Shown here in pieces: positions 42,438-52,700 of a stretch of DNA of 64,000 bases. The position numbers and the translations under genes were made by a program. The notes below the pieces were generated by a model. That model was given only the letters and a program-made list of their open reading frames with translations. It did no database searches and was not told where the DNA came from. Origin of the DNA: CAZPUS01 sp964589825 (GTDB lineage Bacteria; Fibrobacterota; Chitinivibrionia; Chitinivibrionales; WJKA01). Position 1 is the first letter of the stretch. Every line of letters begins with the position of its first letter. The stretch is from contig CAZPUS010000004.1 of the NCBI GenBank assembly GCA_964589825.1, positions 1 to 64,000 on the forward strand, read 5' to 3'.

Positions 42438-43133
42438 TTACCCCTGTGTCTGAGATGTCGAATCGATAATAAGTGTATCGACCAGATGGGTTGCGGCTTC
42501 TTCGACAAGCATCACGTAGTTTTCGACCCAAGAACGCAGCAGGTTGTAAGCGATAAGTGTAGGCACCGCAATGATCAAGCCTGTTGCAGTCGTAGTAAGT
42601 GCTTCCGAAATACCTCCTGCGAGTTCCGCGGGTTTCGCACCGCCGGCCGCACTGGCCATGACAGAAAATGATTTAATCATACCCGAAACCGTGCCAAGAA
42701 GCCCCATGAGCGGCGCAACGGTTCCCACAACAGAGATATATACAAAGTGTGATTCAAGCTGTGGAAGCTCGATACGGGATCGTTCTTCGATCGCATTGGT
42801 CAGCCACTGTTTCAGTTGCATTACATCGAGATTCATATTTCTTGACTGCGAATATTTCTCAACTCCTTCTTTCAATATCTCCGCACATGCACCGCCTTTT
42901 TTTTCGCACAATTGTTTCATCTCCGCTACAACGGCATCCTTGTCACCATTGTGCTTTTTCAGTGACTGGTCGAATGCATCGAGGAACGCTTCCGGGCTCA
43001 GTTTCCTTTTCTGCAGAAGAATCACGATGATGCGCTCAAGCACGAACATAAATGCCACCACCGAAAAGATCAGAAGGGGCCACATCGCCCAGCCGCCCTG
43101 CTGAAAAGTCTTGATTAGGTCGAATCCGCCCAT
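42438..43133 (-). CDS. ExbB/TolQ/MotA-family proton channel protein
   Basis: A 231-residue inner-membrane protein. The first helix is WPLLIFSVVAFMFVLERIIVILL, followed by a cytoplasmic domain and two further helices in FVYISVVGTVAPLMGLLGTVSGMIKSF and TTTATGLIIAVPTLIAYNLL, the signature region of the family. It should form a pentameric stator around ExbD helices and couple the proton gradient to work in the envelope. ATG 43133 with CGAGGAGTG upstream is preferred; the frame remains open further upstream but there lies inside the TPR gene. It is only 6 bp from the ExbD gene that follows. Confidence 0.93.
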   Translation of the reverse strand: MGGFDLIKTFQQGGWAMWPLLIFSVVAFMFVLERIIVILLQKRKLSPEAFLDAFDQSLKKHNGDKDAVVAEMKQLCEKKGGACAEILKEGVEKYSQSRNMNLDVMQLKQWLTNAIEERSRIELPQLESHFVYISVVGTVAPLMGLLGTVSGMIKSFSVMASAAGGAKPAELAGGISEALTTTATGLIIAVPTLIAYNLLRSWVENYVMLVEEAATHLVDTLIIDSTSQTQG

Positions 43134-43161
43134 TTTTTCACTCCTCGTTATTATAGTGTTT

Positions 43162-46100
43162 TTAATGCTGCGTAAGTATTTTTTCTTTCTGTTCTTTGGC
43201 GAACGAAATCGCCTCACTGCTGCATGAGCTGTTACTCAGCACCTGATTATACAACCCGAGCGCACGCTCCCATTTCCCCATTTTGTCCAGAGAATATGCC
43301 AGCAACCGCTTTACATTGCACATATTCTTAAATGAGGAATAGGTACTCAAAATTTGCTGAAACTTGCGGGTCGCCTGCGAATACTGCTGTTGTGTCCAGT
43401 ATGCATTACCCTGCATATACAGAGCATTTGCAGCATAGTTACCATCGGGGTATTTCTTAAGATACTCATTGTAATGGGCAATAGCACTCGAATATTGCTT
43501 GTTAAAATAATAACAGTCAGCTTTTTGATAATATGCGATCTCTGTAAGACGCGGAGATTCATCACGTGAAATAATCTCTTCAAACCGCACGCTGGCGGTT
43601 GAATATCGTTTTTGAGCAAAATAGGATTGTGCTTCAAAATAATACGAGTTTATTGTATAGGTGCCTTCAGGATATCGGGCCTGCATCGTATCGGCAATAC
43701 GAATTGTTGCAGCATACTGTTTGTCATTATGAAGAGCATTAATCCATTTAATAAGTGCGCCGGAAATAAGGGCGGTATCGTTACCCCCGTAAGATTTATA
43801 GACTTCTTTGAAAGTCGACGCGGCATCTCCCCATTCTTTAATTGACATATATACGTCACCTATTCCGATCATGGCAATGGTGCTCTCTTCTTCGGTCTGT
43901 GCCATTTGTACGACTTTTTTATAGCTCTCTATTGCACGCTGAGGCTGCGTCTCTGCAAGCATCTTGCCTATTTCGGCACTTGCAGCCTGGTAGAGTTTTC
44001 TGTCCTGTTTCTTTACCAGCTGAAAGGCCTCAATAGACGCGTCCGTATTACCGAGATTCTTTTCGCACATCCCGAGCTTATAGGCGGCGAATGAATATAT
44101 TCGACTGTGAGAAAAATTTTCGACTATCTTTGTAAAATACTGCTTTGCCTCACTGGGATTGTCCAGTGTACTAAAATAGGTATTGCCCAGCTTAAGCAAA
44201 ACCTGCGCAGCGGAAGCGATCGAATCGAGTGGTTCACTATTCAGAAACTGTTTAAGATATGCAACTCCCTCATCAACTTCGCCGGATGCAATCATCTGAT
44301 TGCCCACACCGGCTTTTGCCTGATCGTATATATCCGCATGCGGATATTTTTCAATCAGCTGCCGCATCTTATTGAGCGCAGTCCTGTGCTGCTCCATGGC
44401 CGCATAGCTTTTTGCTTCTCTGAACCGTGCATACGCGGCGAGCGCATGGTCCGGATACTGGGTATAGAACTCTCTGTAAAGATCTACCGCTTTTTTATAC
44501 GATTCCGCCATATAATAGACATCATACAACTGCAGTTTCAGCTTTTTACGCAATTCGGTACCCAGTCGGTCATCGTCCAGCAATGAAGTGTAAAGCGCGG
44601 CGGCGGTATCATAATTCTGCTTTTTAGTAAAGGCCCGTGCAATACCAATACGGGCATTCACTCTTTTCATATGATCTTCGGTAAAATCGGTCGCCTTCCT
44701 GAAATAGGTAAGCGCAGAGTCATACTTCTGTGCCTTTTCCAGCCAGATATTCCCGATCTCGTATTGTATGGTCGCCTTTTCTTCTTTTTCTATCGCATCC
44801 CGATAGGCCTGCCGCCAGTAGTCAAGCTCCTGCTCGTAATTATCTGCACCTACACCGAACAGACGTATCGATTCAACCAGTATATCGCGGCTTCTGATGT
44901 TGTTACTCGCCTCTCTGGCTTCCGACTCGTTGCCAAGCTTTACCTGGCAATCCGCAATCTGAAAATAGGCCTGATCCGCATCCCGCGTATTCGGGTATTG
45001 TTGGGTCACCACTCTGAACTGCTTGATTGCCTCTTTATATGCCTTTTGGGCCGCCGGCCTATTATTCTGCTCCTTCTGCTGCTGAGCGACCTCCACCCAG
45101 ACCATGCCGCTTTGAAACTTCAGCTTTGGTGCAAGCTTACCGTTCTGATCATATACATACCCAAGATTGAAGTACTTGCGTGCATCTTTATAATTATCGT
45201 TTTGGAAGTAATAATTACCGACTTTCATGGCGGCGGATGAAAAGAGATCGCTTTGTTTATAATACCTAACTACATTCTTGTACACTTCAATCGCCTTTGC
45301 CGTATCGCCCATGAGGTAAAATGCTTCCGCTTTGTAATACTGTGCTCTCGGCGCCCATTTGGTACTGCTGTAGCTCGTTACCACAACAGAATAGGTTTCA
45401 GCAGCCTCGTCATACAATTGTTCTTCAAAAAAATAATTGCCGATATAATATTGGATCCGGGCCTTTTGATCGATTCCCTTTGCATTGTCCAGAGCCATTT
45501 GGAACGCATTGTTCGCTTTATTGTCAGAGTCAAGCTCCCTGTATACATCACCCAAATATATATATGCCTTTGACATTGAATCGCTGTGTATATATAAATT
45601 GATAAACCTGGTCAGCTCATTGACGGCATTGCGATAGAGCCTTTCGCGTTCCGAGACCTGTATGGAATCCGCAAACCGGCGGGAATCTGCCTGTGCAATC
45701 CATGTACGTGCGATATAAAGTTGTGCGTTGTCTATATTATCAGACTCCGGGAAGTACGTCTGTATCAATGAGAACTGCGTGCGGGCCGAGTCGTAGTCGC
45801 CCCGGGCGAGATAACACTTGCCTATAAGAATAATCACATCCTCCAGCAAAAAGCCGCCCTTGCTTGTCCTTCCTTCCTGCGCGATCTCTTCTTTTTGTTT
45901 GTCAAGAGTGTATAATCGTGAAGTTCCGCTTTTGTCTTTTTTTGCGATACTCGCTTTATCCAGATTAACATATTTTCCTATATGAAGATCGCGGAATCGA
46001 TATTTTTCAAATTCCCCGGCCACCTCCCGGTTCATCTCCACCCTCTCCGCATATGAAATTGCGCGACCAAACGCACTATACGCCTCCTCATGCTTCTCCC

Positions 46101-46956
46101 TCTCCTTTAACCTGTTTCCCTTTTTATACAGTATTGTACCGATCTTGTAAAAAAGCTGCTCCGCATAAATAGTGTTCGGATACTGCTGCACCAGGGAATC
46201 GTATATCGCGATCTGATGCTCGATGTCCTTTTTCAGATTGTACACCACCCCCAGGTAATACATTGCCGTCTGAACAATATATTCTCCTGCCCACGTAGTC
46301 GCATATTCGTCCTCTTTTTCGAGGATTCCCGGATATATGTACTGCTGCAAAAGTACCATATGAAACCTTCTAAGATCGTTTTTCTCATCTTCGCCGATTC
46401 CTTCGGCGAGGCTGTATGAACCATTCTGCTCTACGATTATCGCATTCTCCTGTAGTCGGGACAACCAACGGGCGGCCTCACTATTTTCCGAAAAGGATAT
46501 TTCTTCCCGATTGTTAAGATAAAAACCCATATCGGCCGCAATCGAATTGAATGCAGATACCAGCCTGAATTTTACATCCCATCGCAGGTGCGCCTCCGGA
46601 TCCAGAGCCTCTATGGAATCCCGCATATTTCGGGGAATATGTGAAAGAAGGATACTTTTTTTAAAAGAGGGCTCATCGCTCTGCAGAAGTGTTCGCAACG
46701 CCTCCCACTCCTTGACATCAGGGACGAAAAACTGCAGTGAATCGTATCGATACTCATGAATGAGCTTACGGGCGGTATCAACAGCCGCGTCGAATCGTTC
46801 CCTCTGCAGATTATCGTTAACCGCGTTCAGTCCTTCTCTGCCACGCACGATAACCTTGTTGATATTCGGAGACCGAAATACATGCGTATTAAGAAAGGGT
46901 ATCGAAATGAAAAACGCCGAGACACCCACGACCAATATATGAATAAGTCCGGACAT
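43162..46956 (-). CDS. Giant TPR protein of the Exb/Tol-like cluster
   Basis: A 1264-residue protein. Residues 4-22 (LIHILVVGVSAFFISIPFL) are a signal anchor or uncleaved signal peptide; the rest is almost entirely TPR-like repeats with the TolA-associated/BamD-like flavour, for example AIYDSLVQQYPNTIYAEQLFYKIG and AIAHYNEYLKKYPDGNYAANALYMQG. I estimate more than twenty repeats. It contains no enzymatic motif. It lies 28 bp before the ExbB gene and is probably a periplasm-spanning or inner-membrane scaffold that takes force from the motor. In size and position it recalls the very large TPR protein of Myxococcus Glt-type machines, though only by analogy. Confidence 0.8.
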   Translation of the reverse strand: MSGLIHILVVGVSAFFISIPFLNTHVFRSPNINKVIVRGREGLNAVNDNLQRERFDAAVDTARKLIHEYRYDSLQFFVPDVKEWEALRTLLQSDEPSFKKSILLSHIPRNMRDSIEALDPEAHLRWDVKFRLVSAFNSIAADMGFYLNNREEISFSENSEAARWLSRLQENAIIVEQNGSYSLAEGIGEDEKNDLRRFHMVLLQQYIYPGILEKEDEYATTWAGEYIVQTAMYYLGVVYNLKKDIEHQIAIYDSLVQQYPNTIYAEQLFYKIGTILYKKGNRLKEREKHEEAYSAFGRAISYAERVEMNREVAGEFEKYRFRDLHIGKYVNLDKASIAKKDKSGTSRLYTLDKQKEEIAQEGRTSKGGFLLEDVIILIGKCYLARGDYDSARTQFSLIQTYFPESDNIDNAQLYIARTWIAQADSRRFADSIQVSERERLYRNAVNELTRFINLYIHSDSMSKAYIYLGDVYRELDSDNKANNAFQMALDNAKGIDQKARIQYYIGNYFFEEQLYDEAAETYSVVVTSYSSTKWAPRAQYYKAEAFYLMGDTAKAIEVYKNVVRYYKQSDLFSSAAMKVGNYYFQNDNYKDARKYFNLGYVYDQNGKLAPKLKFQSGMVWVEVAQQQKEQNNRPAAQKAYKEAIKQFRVVTQQYPNTRDADQAYFQIADCQVKLGNESEAREASNNIRSRDILVESIRLFGVGADNYEQELDYWRQAYRDAIEKEEKATIQYEIGNIWLEKAQKYDSALTYFRKATDFTEDHMKRVNARIGIARAFTKKQNYDTAAALYTSLLDDDRLGTELRKKLKLQLYDVYYMAESYKKAVDLYREFYTQYPDHALAAYARFREAKSYAAMEQHRTALNKMRQLIEKYPHADIYDQAKAGVGNQMIASGEVDEGVAYLKQFLNSEPLDSIASAAQVLLKLGNTYFSTLDNPSEAKQYFTKIVENFSHSRIYSFAAYKLGMCEKNLGNTDASIEAFQLVKKQDRKLYQAASAEIGKMLAETQPQRAIESYKKVVQMAQTEEESTIAMIGIGDVYMSIKEWGDAASTFKEVYKSYGGNDTALISGALIKWINALHNDKQYAATIRIADTMQARYPEGTYTINSYYFEAQSYFAQKRYSTASVRFEEIISRDESPRLTEIAYYQKADCYYFNKQYSSAIAHYNEYLKKYPDGNYAANALYMQGNAYWTQQQYSQATRKFQQILSTYSSFKNMCNVKRLLAYSLDKMGKWERALGLYNQVLSNSSCSSEAISFAKEQKEKILTQH

Positions 46957-47011
46957 ATATCCCTACTGTGTGCACATACATCGCACGTTAGATAATAGAC
47001 TTTTTTTTTTA

Positions 47012-49144
47012 CTAACGACTGGTTTCAATATATACCACCTGCGGATTTCCCATTCCGAGTGACGGCACGCGATTACTAATTCCCCAACCGCGATTATGAT
47101 ACTCATCTTCCGTAATAACACCTACAATGTAGTAGCCGCTGGCCCATTTTTGTTCTTCCGGGTCTATATCCTCCCATACCACATTATCCAGTTGATGATC
47201 CAGTGTTTTGATGTCATAATCATATACATGACTTTGCATATTCTCTTTGACGAACTCGGCACTGGGATACTGTGCGTTTTGCTCGCCATAATTGGTCACA
47301 TAATCCGAAATCGCACGCCCTTGCGGTATCTTTGCGAATACGAGCTCGACATCTATAATATTTGCATGCCCCCCATCGAGCACACCGGAACCATCGTCCT
47401 GATCAAGCACGAAATCGAATGCGGAATTTATTATACCTTCTCTGAAAATCGTCAATGTTTTTGCTTCGTCCTCTCCCGGGAAAAAAATCCGCGGGGGATA
47501 GAAATCGATAGCGGATCTTAGACCGGATGAATTGACAAACCCCTGCGTTCCACTCACCACTATGCGGGTGTCATTGAAGAACCTCCCTTTGAACCGCGCA
47601 ACCAGCTTAAAAAGCTTCAGCCCGCTCTTGGCAACGAGTTCACCCCGCGAAAGATTAACGAGACGATCATAGTTTTCCTGCGGAGTCGCAGCCAGCACCT
47701 GCTGCGCATTAACCAGTTTTTCACCTCTTTCGTCCCAATACAGTATCTGTCCTTTGGGACCCCAGAACGATCCGGGGGTTGCGGTATAATTGTACTCATC
47801 AACACGATCAGCAACGATATTACCCCTGAGCTTGAAAGCACGTTCCTTTGGCTGATTGCCATCAAAATTGATCGTACGAATCGTATCCAACCGCTTATGC
47901 GCATCCGCATCCGCCGGGTTAATACTGTAGGTATATATATGGTTATCATCATGCAGAGGGCCTACACCGGTCAGTCGTTCCTTTTTCGGCTTTGTTTCCA
48001 GCCACGTTTCATTCCAGTAATTCGTGTGAAAGCCCCAGTTTTTTTTGGTCGTTACAAACCAGCAGTCAAAATCCTGCGCAATGGTCGTATCGCTGAATAT
48101 GGATATCGAATATTTCAATTCGGGGCTGAACAGATAATACCATCCACCTCCTGCCTCGGGTTGAAACGACATGGTTTTTTCTACTCCACGCATTTGATTG
48201 CGAAAATTGATCTCGATATCCCATGGAGCGATCTGAATGCCGTCTTCTTTGATTTGCGTGCCGGACTCATTGTTCTTATAAAAAAGCCTCACATACACGA
48301 TTTTCTCACCGTTGCCTTTAAGAAGCTTCCAGGGAAAGGAATAGACGATTTTTCCTTTTTTCATGTCATACGTACGTTTGGGGTTCAATGGATCGGCCGT
48401 GGTAAAATCAGGGACTTTCACCTTTGAAACGCCACTGACAAGCTCTCCGCGCCCATCTATCCACGTACCGATCATACGGCGCAACTGCTTGTTGGAAGGA
48501 ATATTGTAAGGATCGTCCCACGCAACTCTGACACTGTCATTTCCTTTTACGAGATAGGTTATTGTCTTCTGAGTAAGTACAATCGAATCGAGTCTCTGCC
48601 GCGGATCCTCCAGGCTTACATGTACTTCATCGGTCACGGTAAACACATCACCGTCATTTATCGCGAAAAGAATCGATGTGCCTATTGTATCGCTTGCATA
48701 TTCATCGGGCCACGGACCAAAAATCGTATCATAAACCACACCCACATTGGATATGGTGTCGATATCTATGGTTACCGTACGGATAGCGTAAAAATATCGA
48801 CCATTGACCAGTCCCACGATATCTTCGTAGGATGTGGAATCGGGATGAAGCCCATTGTCGGTAAGCGGAACGAATGCGCTTGTATCGAGGGCGCCTGTTT
48901 CGGTGGTATCGGTTGTACGATAGACCTGGTAGAAATCGAATGTCCGGGTCGAGGGTTTCTCCCAGCGCAGCATTACTTTGTCCACACTTTTTCCGGTAGT
49001 ATCGGGTATATACTCAGCCTGAAGCCCCTCGATGGCAACGCCGTATGTATTGGGAGATGTATCGATCTTTACCGGATCGTCACCGCATGTAATGAAAAAG
49101 AATGCACACACTGCTGTAAACACGAAACTTGGTTTTCGTTTCAT
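47012..49144 (-). CDS. Large putative lipoprotein
   Basis: A 710-residue exported protein. The N-terminus MKRKPSFVFTAVCAFFFITC followed by GDD is typical of lipoproteins in this bacterial group, although the -1 Thr is not canonical for a lipobox. Residues 35-130 look like a fibronectin type III-like domain (DKVMLRWEKPSTRTFDFYQVYRTT). The remainder is beta-rich, ending near the C-terminus with a GYYIVGVITEDEYHNRG stretch. I recognise no catalytic motif. It lies between the outer-membrane-barrel gene set and the giant TPR gene, and ACGGAGT precedes the ATG. Confidence 0.6.
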   Translation of the reverse strand: MKRKPSFVFTAVCAFFFITCGDDPVKIDTSPNTYGVAIEGLQAEYIPDTTGKSVDKVMLRWEKPSTRTFDFYQVYRTTDTTETGALDTSAFVPLTDNGLHPDSTSYEDIVGLVNGRYFYAIRTVTIDIDTISNVGVVYDTIFGPWPDEYASDTIGTSILFAINDGDVFTVTDEVHVSLEDPRQRLDSIVLTQKTITYLVKGNDSVRVAWDDPYNIPSNKQLRRMIGTWIDGRGELVSGVSKVKVPDFTTADPLNPKRTYDMKKGKIVYSFPWKLLKGNGEKIVYVRLFYKNNESGTQIKEDGIQIAPWDIEINFRNQMRGVEKTMSFQPEAGGGWYYLFSPELKYSISIFSDTTIAQDFDCWFVTTKKNWGFHTNYWNETWLETKPKKERLTGVGPLHDDNHIYTYSINPADADAHKRLDTIRTINFDGNQPKERAFKLRGNIVADRVDEYNYTATPGSFWGPKGQILYWDERGEKLVNAQQVLAATPQENYDRLVNLSRGELVAKSGLKLFKLVARFKGRFFNDTRIVVSGTQGFVNSSGLRSAIDFYPPRIFFPGEDEAKTLTIFREGIINSAFDFVLDQDDGSGVLDGGHANIIDVELVFAKIPQGRAISDYVTNYGEQNAQYPSAEFVKENMQSHVYDYDIKTLDHQLDNVVWEDIDPEEQKWASGYYIVGVITEDEYHNRGWGISNRVPSLGMGNPQVVYIETSR

Positions 49145-49164
49145 TATAATACTCCGTGGCCGGC

Positions 49165-49716
49165 TTAATGTGGTATTTGTATACGGTATGAAAGGGATGC
49201 GCGTGGCCTGTTATCGGGCGTAACACCACAGCTGAAATCAAAATCGCTTACACTCACTCCGCTCGCAGTGCGGTCCTGACGCGATTTGGCCGGGGTAAAT
49301 AATGCCGCATCCATTATATTGAACGCCCACCAGGCAATGGCCCCCCCAACCAGGATCCCGGTATTGCGCTTTGCATTTTCTAAATTTGTATACGCCTCAT
49401 TCCAGCTGTTAAAAATATCCTTCTTTTCGCTGTACGAGGAGGCATATGCATCATTATTATATATCGTTTCCAAATGTACCGTCTCGTTAGCATATGCCGA
49501 TATGTGCGACAGCTCATGAAACATGAAAGAAACAAGCACAATCTCGGTGCCCATATATGCAAGGCCTTTCCACTTGTGGCCGGCATCTAGCTGCCCCATA
49601 CCGGGAAACACCGCCGACTGCAATATGTGAATATCCTCGCCTGCATTAACTGCGGAAACCGAAATGAGCATGGCAGCGAGCAGCGCACAACACTGTTTTG
49701 GGAATGTCATATCCAT
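49165..49716 (-). CDS. DUF5683-like membrane protein
   Basis: A 183-residue protein with a signal peptide (about 1-25). The motif AVFPGMGQLDAGHKWKGLAY and the later GGAIAWWAFNIMDAALF are typical of the DUF5683 family, which has several membrane segments. The function of that family is not known to me. ATG 49710 (two codons in) fits the AAAGGA site better than 49716. It lies 20 bp upstream of the lipoprotein gene and 22 bp after the barrel gene. Confidence 0.65.
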   Translation of the reverse strand: MDMTFPKQCCALLAAMLISVSAVNAGEDIHILQSAVFPGMGQLDAGHKWKGLAYMGTEIVLVSFMFHELSHISAYANETVHLETIYNNDAYASSYSEKKDIFNSWNEAYTNLENAKRNTGILVGGAIAWWAFNIMDAALFTPAKSRQDRTASGVSVSDFDFSCGVTPDNRPRASLSYRIQIPH

Positions 49717-49738
49717 CGTCCTTTTTGCGTTACGTTAA

Positions 49739-52700
49739 TTATGAACCTGAATAGAGTTTTGCAAAAAATGTCCACTGACGCATATCGTGTAAGCTCCCGG
49801 TCAGAATTACCGGATCGCGCAGGTTAAAATCGTAATCGTGTCTGGTCCATTTTGCACCAAGAAAGAATGTAACGTCATACCCGCTGTAATTCGATTCGGA
49901 GACGACATTACCTATAACGGTAAGTTTCTGGTGATTTTTTTCCGATGTAATGATATCCAGATAGCGCTTCCACTCCACACCGAGTTCAAAACGGGTATTC
50001 TCGGCTATTTTATAATTTGCCCGCACAATTGGGACGTTAATCACCTCGTGCATATTGTTTCGACGGAATTCCGAAGCCTCAAAACGCAGATCGAGTATAA
50101 TGTCCATCTCCTCATCCGATATCTTATCGTATACCGTATCGATCGCCCCGTCCGGCTCTCCCTTTTCTCCGCTTACGTCATAACGCAGATTCGTTTCGAG
50201 ATTGCGGGGATCCGGAGAAATATCACCGGCAATCTCTTTCTGCAGATCATACTGCAACTTGTACATGGGTGTAATTTTCAGACGGTTAATGAAATTTAAC
50301 GGGGCACGCCAGTCCGAATAATCCACATCAAACAGAATATCGTATTTCTCTTTAACCACAAGATGAAAATTACCCAGAAGCTTATTTTTATATCGCGACT
50401 GCTTTTCATCAAAGATAAGATCGTTGGTTACGACATCAAAATAGGTGACACGTGTGGTAAAATCTTTATCTATGGCAAAGCGTTTTTCGAGCCCGATTCT
50501 TCCGCGGGCCTGATACTCGAAATTACGTATCTGGCTATACGTTATACTCCCCACCACATTGTCGAGCACTGCACGACGATAATCGAGCGGATCGATATCA
50601 TAGGTGTAGAATACATTATAGTCGCCCTCACTTACCTCGCCATGCGTCGTTATACGGTCATTGCGAATCGCATCGCTGATAAGCCGCAGTTCATTACCGA
50701 ACATATACCTGATACCGATACTGCGTCGCAACACCTCTCTCTTTGCGGTAAGATAGCCGACCAGCGACTTATCGTCAAACCATTCGGTGCTGAACGGGTC
50801 GAACTCATCCCACTGCAGTCCATCGATATTACCACTCATATCACGATCCAGCGCATTCTCAACCACCACGCCCGCATTGAGGACAGTCCTGGAATCCGGT
50901 TTCCAACTGAAATCGAGTTTATTTCCCAGTACGCCCTGCGTCTGAATACCGTTGGCAGTGATCAGGTAGGGAACGTGAAAGCCGTAATCGGGAAGCAGAT
51001 CGTCGTCATAGTAGTCCTCCACCCCGTTATTGTTAAGGTCAAGCCCGAGTTCGAAATAAGGCGGATCACTCTGAAACAGCAGAAAACTCTCGCGATAATC
51101 CTGTATACCGTTTTTATTTCTGTCGTTTTTCGAAGTAATCACCCCGTCCGGATCATCGTATATCATCGGCATTCCGGAAGGAAGCAAAACAAAATAGTTG
51201 CTCCCCTCAGGCATAAGCTCATCGTTTTTGAGCGCACCGTCCTGATAGAAATCCCCCTGGGATCCCGATCCCTTATCGCTTGGATAGGTTCGTCGCTGAT
51301 TCTCGACAAAGGGATCATTGTCGTCGTTATCTTCGATATTTCGCCATTCACCACCGAGTGGTTTCGGATAGTCGAGGAAATCTATTCCGAATTCACGGTT
51401 ATACATTGATAATTCCTTACCCTGATAATGTGTCCTGTTAAAATACTGACTCGGCATCAGCTCATCGAGACTTGTGCGCCACTGAGGTGAAAGAAAATAG
51501 AGACTGTCACTTATTCCCAGCTTCTCGGTCAGGCTTTTCGATGCATTCAGCCTGGTTGCCCAGTTATTAATCATACCCGTGCTTCCTCCGGAAGCCGGGA
51601 ATTTATTCGCACGACGATTAAGAGCAAACTCTCCGGAAAAATCGATTCCCCCCAGCTCACCGGCAAAATTGAGACCATAGGTGATGGAGGATACATTTAT
51701 CCGATATGAGTACTCATATGTATTGAAATTATACTTGTCCCTGGCATAACCGGGCCGGCTCAGCAGTTCACGATAGACATTTTCCTCATTGCAGACACGT
51801 TCAAATTCGGAACGGTTTATCGTAAGAATCCGCGGCGCCTGCCTGATATACTTACCAAAATAGGTTGTCGACACCTCGTCCGCATCAGCCTGATAAAAAA
51901 GCGCTCTCGATGGTTGATAATCGATCTCCACGTTGTTGTCGTAAATATCGGTTACCATTTTTTCCGGATGATAATAGGTAGTATCCCCTGTCTGCGGGTT
52001 TTTTTCTCCCGCAAGTCCCAACGGGATCTGCTTACTTGTCGAAACAAAGACTTTGTAATTTCCTGCCACGGTATAGCGAAAATCGATCTTTTTAATATCT
52101 TTCTTGTTTATCAGTACACTACCGTCCCTAAACATCCAGTATTTCGGATCGGTTTTGAATGCGACTATTATCGGGGTATGCCCACTCTGAGGTCTGGGTA
52201 TCGGCAATTGCGCCGGTGTAAGCGTGGTGGAATCTCTGTACGCGACGAATGTCCTTCTGAAGGCTCCTCTGTAGGCTGGTTTGGGAACGACCTCTCTTCC
52301 GTTTATCATCATGGTCACATCGTGCACATACGCGCCGGCATCATCCTTGTTGTATTGCGTCATGTCGTAGAATTCGAAATGGATCTCGCCCGGCATCCAG
52401 TCATCCGGCACATCTCCGCTGAGCCATTGTTCCCCGCGACGTACATCGGATAAATGATGATTGATATATGTCAGTCCTACATCGATTTTATTGGCGATGG
52501 TATTCTGTGTATGCAGTGCCATCAGCCATTCATAGTCACCGTATGGAGACGCGTCGGAATGATCACCGCCCGAACGGTACTTATCCGCGCGCTCGGGGTC
52601 GGCATAATCGAGACCCGAAATGGGATACTGAACTTCAGCCCTGCCGGTCCTGTCTCTTTTTGATAAAAAGCCGGGGCGGGTACGTGACAAAAGAAAAGAC

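Noticed and set aside
50363..51409. 348-residue open frame on the plus strand opposite the barrel-like protein gene
   Set aside because: It has no recognisable domain, no good ribosome binding site, and lies wholly within the stronger minus-strand gene, so it is a shadow frame.
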